DNA from: Candidatus Altarchaeales archaeon
Lineage (GTDB): Archaea > Altiarchaeota > Altiarchaeia > IMC4 > QMZM01
NCBI GenBank assembly: GCA_003663045.1
Contig: QMZG01000040.1
Coordinates: 1 to 9,541 of the forward strand
Reading direction: 5' to 3'
DNA length: 9,541 nucleotides
Positions 6,733 through 9,541 of the stretch are shown in pieces. Position 1 is the first letter of the stretch. The number at the start of each line of letters is the position of its first letter. Made by a program: the position numbers and the translations under genes. Below the pieces are notes generated by a model. The model had not been told where the DNA came from, ran no database searches, and worked only from the letters and a program-made list of their open reading frames with translations.

Positions 6733-7051
6733 CTTTCATAACGTTAAGTATAAATGGATACTTATGTTTTACCATGTCCTGAAATCTCTTTTTTGATATA
6801 ATTACTGGAACCGCCAACATTCCAACGTTTTTAAAAAAAAGGTTATGGGTATATGTCTCGATATATCTCTTAGTGTTCGCTTCGTCCTTCTTTGTCACAA
6901 CTAAAAGGTCTATATCACTCTCTTCTGTTTCTTTACCCTCGGCTACACTTCCAAAAAGTATTATGTTCTCTATTTCTCCAAACTCGTTTTTTATCTCTTT
7001 TCCAAATTTATTTACTATCTTGATAAGATTCTTATTATCTTTTTTAACCAT
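6713..7051 (-). CDS. MNT-type minimal nucleotidyltransferase, antitoxin partner of HEPN
   Basis: This 112-residue protein has the Pol-beta nucleotidyltransferase signature GSVAEGKETEESDIDLLV, with G34-S35 and the metal-binding D46 and D48. The third carboxylate usual in this fold is not obvious: the expected strand reads LAVPVIIS (79-86). The tail YPFILNVMKGVSIV is typical of an MNT subgroup that pairs with HEPN proteins. It lies directly upstream of and overlaps the HEPN gene, the standard order for these modules. The ATG at 7051 is preceded by TAAGGAAAA, a clear ribosome binding site. The likely role is antitoxin, possibly by nucleotidylating the HEPN partner. The segment just upstream of the start (7052-7076) resembles that upstream of VapB. 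Confidence 0.9.
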   Translation of the reverse strand: MVKKDNKNLIKIVNKFGKEIKNEFGEIENIILFGSVAEGKETEESDIDLLVVTKKDEANTKRYIETYTHNLFFKNVGMLAVPVIISKKRFQDMVKHKYPFILNVMKGVSIVR

Positions 7052-7062
7052 TTTTCCTTAAT

Positions 7063-7140
7063 TTAACTATTTGAATGATGGCTTAAAACCAACAACAAAA
7101 TTCCCAGCACAACCCATTTATTCTTATTCTCTTTTGTCAT
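7063..7140 (-). pseudogene. Leader copy B: orphan signal-peptide start of a secreted-protein gene
   Basis: A 25-codon frame starts at ATG 7140 and ends at TAA 7063-7065. Its product begins MTKENKNKWVVLGILLLVL, nearly the same as the signal peptide of the 671-residue protein (KWVVLGILMLVLV). At DNA level 7085-7120 matches 6258-6293 at 35 of 36 positions. Its ATG overlaps the VapC stop in an ATGA, exactly as the intact copy overlaps the HEPN stop. Unlike the intact copy it has no Shine-Dalgarno. It is most likely the truncated 5' end of a second copy of the secreted gene. A short hydrophobic peptide gene is the alternative. Confidence 0.75.
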
Positions 7141-7595
7141 TGTTTCTTTGAAGGTTTGTATAGAGTTACCCAGTCAATCCTCTCAAAGTCGGAGTCGTTA
7201 GAAGCTAAATTAATAATATTATTTCCCTTCATAACAGCTAAATGAAGGACATCATTAGACAATAAAAAATATTCTTTCATAAGCTTTCTGGCCAGAGTGA
7301 AATTCTGAGGTGTTATCTGAAGTATAGAAAGGTTGCTCATACTTTCAACCTTAATAAAATCAATTACTTGGGATAGCCTTAATCCGTGTTCCTCAGCAAT
7401 CTCACCCAAGACGAGTTTATGTAGTAGTTCGTTCAGAACAATTAGAAATGTGATGCCCTTTACTGTTCCTCTCTTGATCCTCTCAAAAAATCTCTTACAA
7501 GATTCACCATATGCCCGATGTCCTGAAATATCATAGAGAAGTATATTCGTGTCCACAAAAACCTTTGAATCGTCTGGAATGTCTTCGATGAACAT
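7137..7595 (-). CDS. vapC: PIN-domain ribonuclease toxin, VapC type
   Basis: From the ATG at 7595 this is a 152-residue PIN-domain protein. The PIN acidic residues are visible: Asp in FVDTN near the N-terminus, Glu in LNELLHK, Asp in SNDVLHLA, and the C-terminal SNDSDFERI. VapC toxins are Mg-dependent RNases, commonly acting on tRNA or rRNA; the target here is unknown. The frame extends six codons further to a TTG at 7613. I prefer ATG 7595, because AGAGGT lies 5 bases before it and only one base then separates it from the VapB stop. It forms a standard VapBC pair with the upstream AbrB-like gene. Its TGA overlaps the ATG of leader copy B. All catalytic residues are present, so it is probably active. 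Confidence 0.92.
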   Translation of the reverse strand: MFIEDIPDDSKVFVDTNILLYDISGHRAYGESCKRFFERIKRGTVKGITFLIVLNELLHKLVLGEIAEEHGLRLSQVIDFIKVESMSNLSILQITPQNFTLARKLMKEYFLLSNDVLHLAVMKGNNIINLASNDSDFERIDWVTLYKPSKKQ

Positions 7596-7596
7596 T

Positions 7597-7836
7597 TTAT
7601 ACCTCTGGCTCAAAGAGTTCCTCCTTTTCTACTAGTTCATCTACGAGTTTGGAATCTATCCTCAGACTTCCGCTGAGTTCATCAACCCCCATCTTCATTG
7701 GCTCTATCAACAACTTCCTATCCACTACCCTGAGTTCTATCTCCTCCCTTACTTTCAAACCCAATTCAGCTAAAACAGATTTTGGTATATGTATGCCTCC
7801 ATTCGGCTTTATCCTTTCGTGTATAATTCCTTCCAT
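7597..7836 (-). CDS. vapB: AbrB/SpoVT-like antitoxin, VapB type
   Basis: This 79-residue protein begins with a swapped-hairpin AbrB DNA-binding domain (residues 1-46). The family pattern of an N-terminal strand, then GGIHIPKSVLAELGLKVREE and a strand VVDRKLLIEP, is clear. The acidic C-terminal part (49-79, with LVDELVEKEELFEPEV) is the likely VapC-neutralising tail. VapB proteins bind VapC and autoregulate their own promoter. The ATG at 7836 is preceded by AAGGT about 8 bases upstream. VapC follows after one base. The sequence just upstream (7837-7862) resembles the sequence before the MNT gene start, although the proteins are unrelated. Confidence 0.9.
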   Translation of the reverse strand: MEGIIHERIKPNGGIHIPKSVLAELGLKVREEIELRVVDRKLLIEPMKMGVDELSGSLRIDSKLVDELVEKEELFEPEV

Positions 7837-7878
7837 TTTTCTTACCTTATTAACTATTGGAATTCAATAATAATTCAT

Positions 7879-7933
7879 AGAACCAGCATCAAATCCCCAC
7901 CACAATCCATTTATTGTTATTCTTTTTTGTCAT
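7879..7933 (-). pseudogene. Leader copy C: decayed signal-peptide start upstream of VapB
   Basis: From ATG 7933 the minus strand reads MTKKNNNKWIVVGI and then a stop. A one-base loss relative to the other copies breaks the frame; restoring it gives GILMLVL, as in the intact 671-residue protein. Bases 7911-7933 match leader copy B (7118-7140) at 21 of 23 positions, and 7879-7913 align with 6258-6293 with several changes and one gap. It lacks a ribosome binding site. It is the most decayed of the three leaders and lies directly upstream of the VapBC module. Confidence 0.7.
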
Positions 7934-7942
7934 TATTTTTGC

Positions 7943-7957
7943 TAAGATAAATATATT
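7943..7957 (-). promoter_or_regulatory. TATA-like element upstream of the VapBC array
   Basis: On the minus strand ATATATTTATC lies about 15-20 bases before leader copy C and about 110 bases before VapB. It is the best TATA-box candidate for transcription of the minus-strand array. An initiation site about 25 bases downstream would fall within the first codons of leader C. This rests on composition and position only. Confidence 0.3.
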
Positions 7958-8276
7958 GTCAATTGAGGTTTATACATTCTTAGATTTAATCTGGAAGGAG
8001 AAATTCACAAAGATCAGACCAGTATCGTCAAGGCCATTTGGAAAGGTTTATACACTTTCGTAACTCTTCCTGACCGTCCGGGTTGTGATCGATGGCCTGT
8101 ATTTCTTGCAGGTGGTAATGGCTCTTTTGATTATCTCGAAATCATGTAGTAGGTTTATTAGCACCCACATGTGTTTTTGGAGCACGTATTTGCCTGAAAG
8201 TCTCCTTTCACCCTGTAACCAGTTTCGATGCCCCAACGTTTTTTGTAGATCTTCCATATCTTCTTTGGCGATGTGG

Positions 8277-8293
8277 CTGAGCCTTTGGCTCAG
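8277..8293. repeat. Perfect 7-bp GC-rich hairpin 1
   Basis: CTGAGCC and GGCTCAG flank a TTT loop with no mismatch. It lies inside the transposase pseudogene, exactly where the central part of the protein is missing, and eight bases from a second hairpin of identical geometry (8302-8318). It stands out from the A/T-rich surroundings. Confidence 0.75.
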
Positions 8294-8301
8294 AGACGTG
8301 T

Positions 8302-8318
8302 CCGAGGCTATGCCTCGG
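8302..8318. repeat. Perfect 7-bp GC-rich hairpin 2
   Basis: CCGAGGC and GCCTCGG flank a TAT loop. GTG at 8298-8300 can pair with CAC at 8319-8321, with T8301 bulged, so the stem can reach ten pairs. The same stem and loop lengths as hairpin 1 suggest a paired element, but the role is unknown. Confidence 0.75.
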
Positions 8319-8830
8319 CACATGCATCACTATTATTAACTTCTTTAACCTCTTAATAACCGGTACTTCATAAAATCCACCGTCAAGTAACTCTCAATGG
8401 TTGCTATTCTGAAGGTATAGGATGTCCCTCTTTCTGGTTTCGTATATACGACTCCCTCGTCATCCTTTTTTCCATAGATATCCTCATGGAAGTCGATAGC
8501 AAGTATGACTGAACCCCAGAGCATCCGCTGTTTTCGCAATTGTAACAGCGTTACATCCAGGGTTTTGTCAATACCACTCTCTTGATCTTTCCAGTCTAAT
8601 TTTCTGATAGCACTGAGTACTGTATCTGCAGATGGCAAACGATGTTTATCCTTCGCAGTGGCATCAGCTGATCTTTTGTCTAGATCAGCTAAAACCAAGA
8701 GCATCAAGTGTTGACGTTGTGTGGACTTTGCCTCTGGGCCCAGATTCAGGTTAATGTGATCATTCGGGAGTTTCGTTATCCACTTATATATCCTCTTTCC
8801 TATATTGTTATGAGGCTTTTGGGGTTTCAT

Positions 8831-8859
8831 AATTAAAATGAAGCCCCTTCATGTTAATT
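8831..8859. repeat. 13-bp inverted repeat upstream of the transposase remnant
   Basis: AATTAAAATGAAG (8831-8843) and CTTCATGTTAATT (8847-8859) pair at 12 of 13 positions around a CCC loop. It abuts the transposase start codon on its upstream side. It may be a subterminal element of the insertion sequence or a bidirectional stem-loop between the transposase and the plus-strand gene at 8956. Confidence 0.65.
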
Positions 8860-8865
8860 AATGTT

Positions 8866-8886
8866 GTAGTTTCCGTTCGGAACTAC
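8866..8886. repeat. Second inverted repeat between transposase remnant and secreted gene
   Basis: GTAGTTTCCG (8866-8875) pairs with CGGAACTAC (8878-8886) with one bulged T and a two-base loop. It follows the previous hairpin by six bases. The remaining bases up to 8955 show no clear gene. TTATTTAGG near 8920 is a weak TATA candidate for the gene starting at 8956. Confidence 0.5.
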
Positions 8887-8955
8887 TGAACATGCTCATG
8901 AAACTATGAACGAACAGGTTATTTAGGCCTTCTAGTCTGAATAATTACTGTAGTG

Positions 8956-9541
8956 ATGATGAAATCCAACTATACTATCAACAAAAGTTTTGCATTGATG
9001 GTGGTTTTGTCTTGTTTTTTAGTTAATTTAGTTGATGCGCAAAATGAAGACAAGGAGTTACTGAATTGTCTCTGCAGCTGTTTAGAACCGCAGGGAGGCC
9101 AGTTTGTATGTACCTATGACACAGAGGATAGGGGGTGGTCTCCGTCTTGCAGGGATTTAAGCAATGGGCCCTGCATATGTAAAGCATACGGCTGCTTTAG
9201 AGGGCCTCTTCCAACAGAAGGTGAGTGTTATGACAAATGCTATGCTAAGAAGTCATCTACTCCTCCACAATCACCATCGAGTGGGCCCAGCGGCGAACAG
9301 GCGGCAGCGGCAGCGGCAGGTGCGGGTATACTTGCAACCATCTGGGCAGTAGTTTCAAATTTTCTTACTACATCAGAGGGTGGAGGAGTGCCAACCACTC
9401 CTTCTGTCCCTGAGCCAGGTCGGCAGGGTGGGACAAGAGCAGAGGTAATGCGGAGGATACAGAAGGATAGAGAGAGAATGAAGCGTCTTGAAGCAGAGAG
9501 TGCGTGGCGGAACTCATGGCTTGGCTGGCTGACAACATATG
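8956..9541 (+). CDS. Secreted Cys-rich membrane protein, 3' end beyond window
   Basis: An open frame starts at ATG 8956 (a second ATG follows at 8959) and runs through the window end, giving 195 complete codons. A signal peptide is clear: SFALMVVLSCFLVNLVDAQ, ending near residue 29. A Cys-rich domain of ten cysteines follows (38-95; CLCSC, CIC and CYDKC groups). Then come a Ser/Pro/Gly linker (100-113), an Ala-rich stretch and a hydrophobic segment (116-137, AGAGILATIWAVV), which may be a membrane helix. A Pro/Gly linker and a basic, charged helix (RAEVMRRIQKDRERMKRLEAE, about 161-181) follow. Base composition in the second half is richer in G+C than elsewhere, including a GGCAGC microsatellite coding poly-Ala. 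I do not recognise a family. The layout of signal peptide, Cys-rich part, linker and helix recalls the 671-residue protein in style only. Confidence 0.7.
   Translation, partial: MMKSNYTINKSFALMVVLSCFLVNLVDAQNEDKELLNCLCSCLEPQGGQFVCTYDTEDRGWSPSCRDLSNGPCICKAYGCFRGPLPTEGECYDKCYAKKSSTPPQSPSSGPSGEQAAAAAAGAGILATIWAVVSNFLTTSEGGGVPTTPSVPEPGRQGGTRAEVMRRIQKDRERMKRLEAESAWRNSWLGWLTTY

Larger units (their letters stand above)
8048..8830 (-). pseudogene. Degraded DDE transposase gene
   Basis: Two minus-strand pieces belong to one broken transposase. The first (8830-8345, 161 codons) holds SADTVLSAIRKLDW and VILAIDFHEDIYGKK with the first catalytic Asp (D113), followed by GTSYTFRIATIES. The second, around 8260-8200 in another frame, reads YKKRWGIETGYR, the conserved segment with the catalytic Glu. 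A further frameshift leads to MWVLINLLHDFEIIKRAI, ending at 8048. Only about 100 bases separate the end of the first piece from the RWGIET motif. The middle of the protein with the second Asp is therefore deleted. The pattern resembles archaeal IS4-like transposases; the exact IS family is not assigned. Terminal inverted repeats were not found. It cannot make an active enzyme. Confidence 0.8.

Noticed and set aside
7934..8047. Short frames between leader copy C and the transposase remnant.
   Set aside because: All are under about 40 codons without motifs or ribosome binding sites. I see only a possible TATA element there.
7966..8054. Direct repeat AGGTTTATACA at 7966-7976 and 8044-8054, considered as a target-site duplication of the insertion sequence.
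   Set aside because: The second copy overlaps the last codon and stop of the transposase frame and no terminal inverted repeats bracket it, so it does not mark element ends. At 11 bases in A/T-rich DNA it may be chance.
9164..9352. A 62-codon plus-strand frame in the last part of the window.
   Set aside because: It is an alternative frame of the secreted Cys-rich gene starting at 8956, which has a signal peptide and stays open to the window end.
1..9541. CRISPR arrays, tRNA or rRNA genes.
   Set aside because: No regularly spaced repeats and no tRNA-like or rRNA-like sequence were seen on either strand.

Overview
The window looks archaeal. It carries an alpha-type nascent polypeptide-associated complex (NAC) protein with a C-terminal UBA domain, a short KaiC/RadA-type ATPase, AT-rich TATA-like elements close to start codons, and a mix of apparently leaderless genes and genes with GGTG or AAGG ribosome binding sites. 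The base composition is AT-rich. I cannot place it further. Secreted proteins with Thr/Pro linkers, type IV secretion pilin-like membrane pairs, MNT/HEPN and VapBC modules would suit an uncultivated euryarchaeal, altiarchaeal or DPANN-like lineage, but that is only an impression.

Left part (1-4052), housekeeping and small membrane genes. On the minus strand the NAC gene is followed after 4 bases by glmS (glucosamine-6-phosphate synthase). Divergent from NAC, across a 53-bp intergenic region, is thpR (RNA 2',3'-cyclic phosphodiesterase) on the plus strand. Next come a 111-residue pilin-like membrane protein and a single-domain KaiC-like ATPase whose start is preceded by a perfectly adjacent tandem 16-bp repeat.

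Middle part (4053-7933), a co-oriented minus-strand array. Read 5'->3' on the minus strand the order is: leader remnant, VapB, VapC, leader remnant, MNT nucleotidyltransferase, HEPN protein, then a 671-residue secreted modular protein. The large protein has a signal peptide, an N-terminal domain, a Thr/Pro linker, a T4SS-pilin-like membrane pair, two Ig/PKD-like domains, a Cys-rich segment, and a C-terminal domain resembling its own N-terminal domain. Its start codon overlaps the HEPN stop (ATGA). The first ~60 bases of this gene recur twice in the array. One copy overlaps the VapC stop with the same ATGA arrangement, and one lies just upstream of VapB. Both toxin-antitoxin modules are therefore bounded by copies of the same signal-peptide start. 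This is the most interesting structure in the window.

Right part (7934-9541), decay and another secreted protein. A DDE transposase gene is broken by frameshifts and lacks its middle. It contains two perfect 7-bp-stem GC-rich hairpins, and two further hairpins lie upstream of its start. A new plus-strand gene for a Cys-rich secreted membrane protein begins at 8956 and runs off the window.
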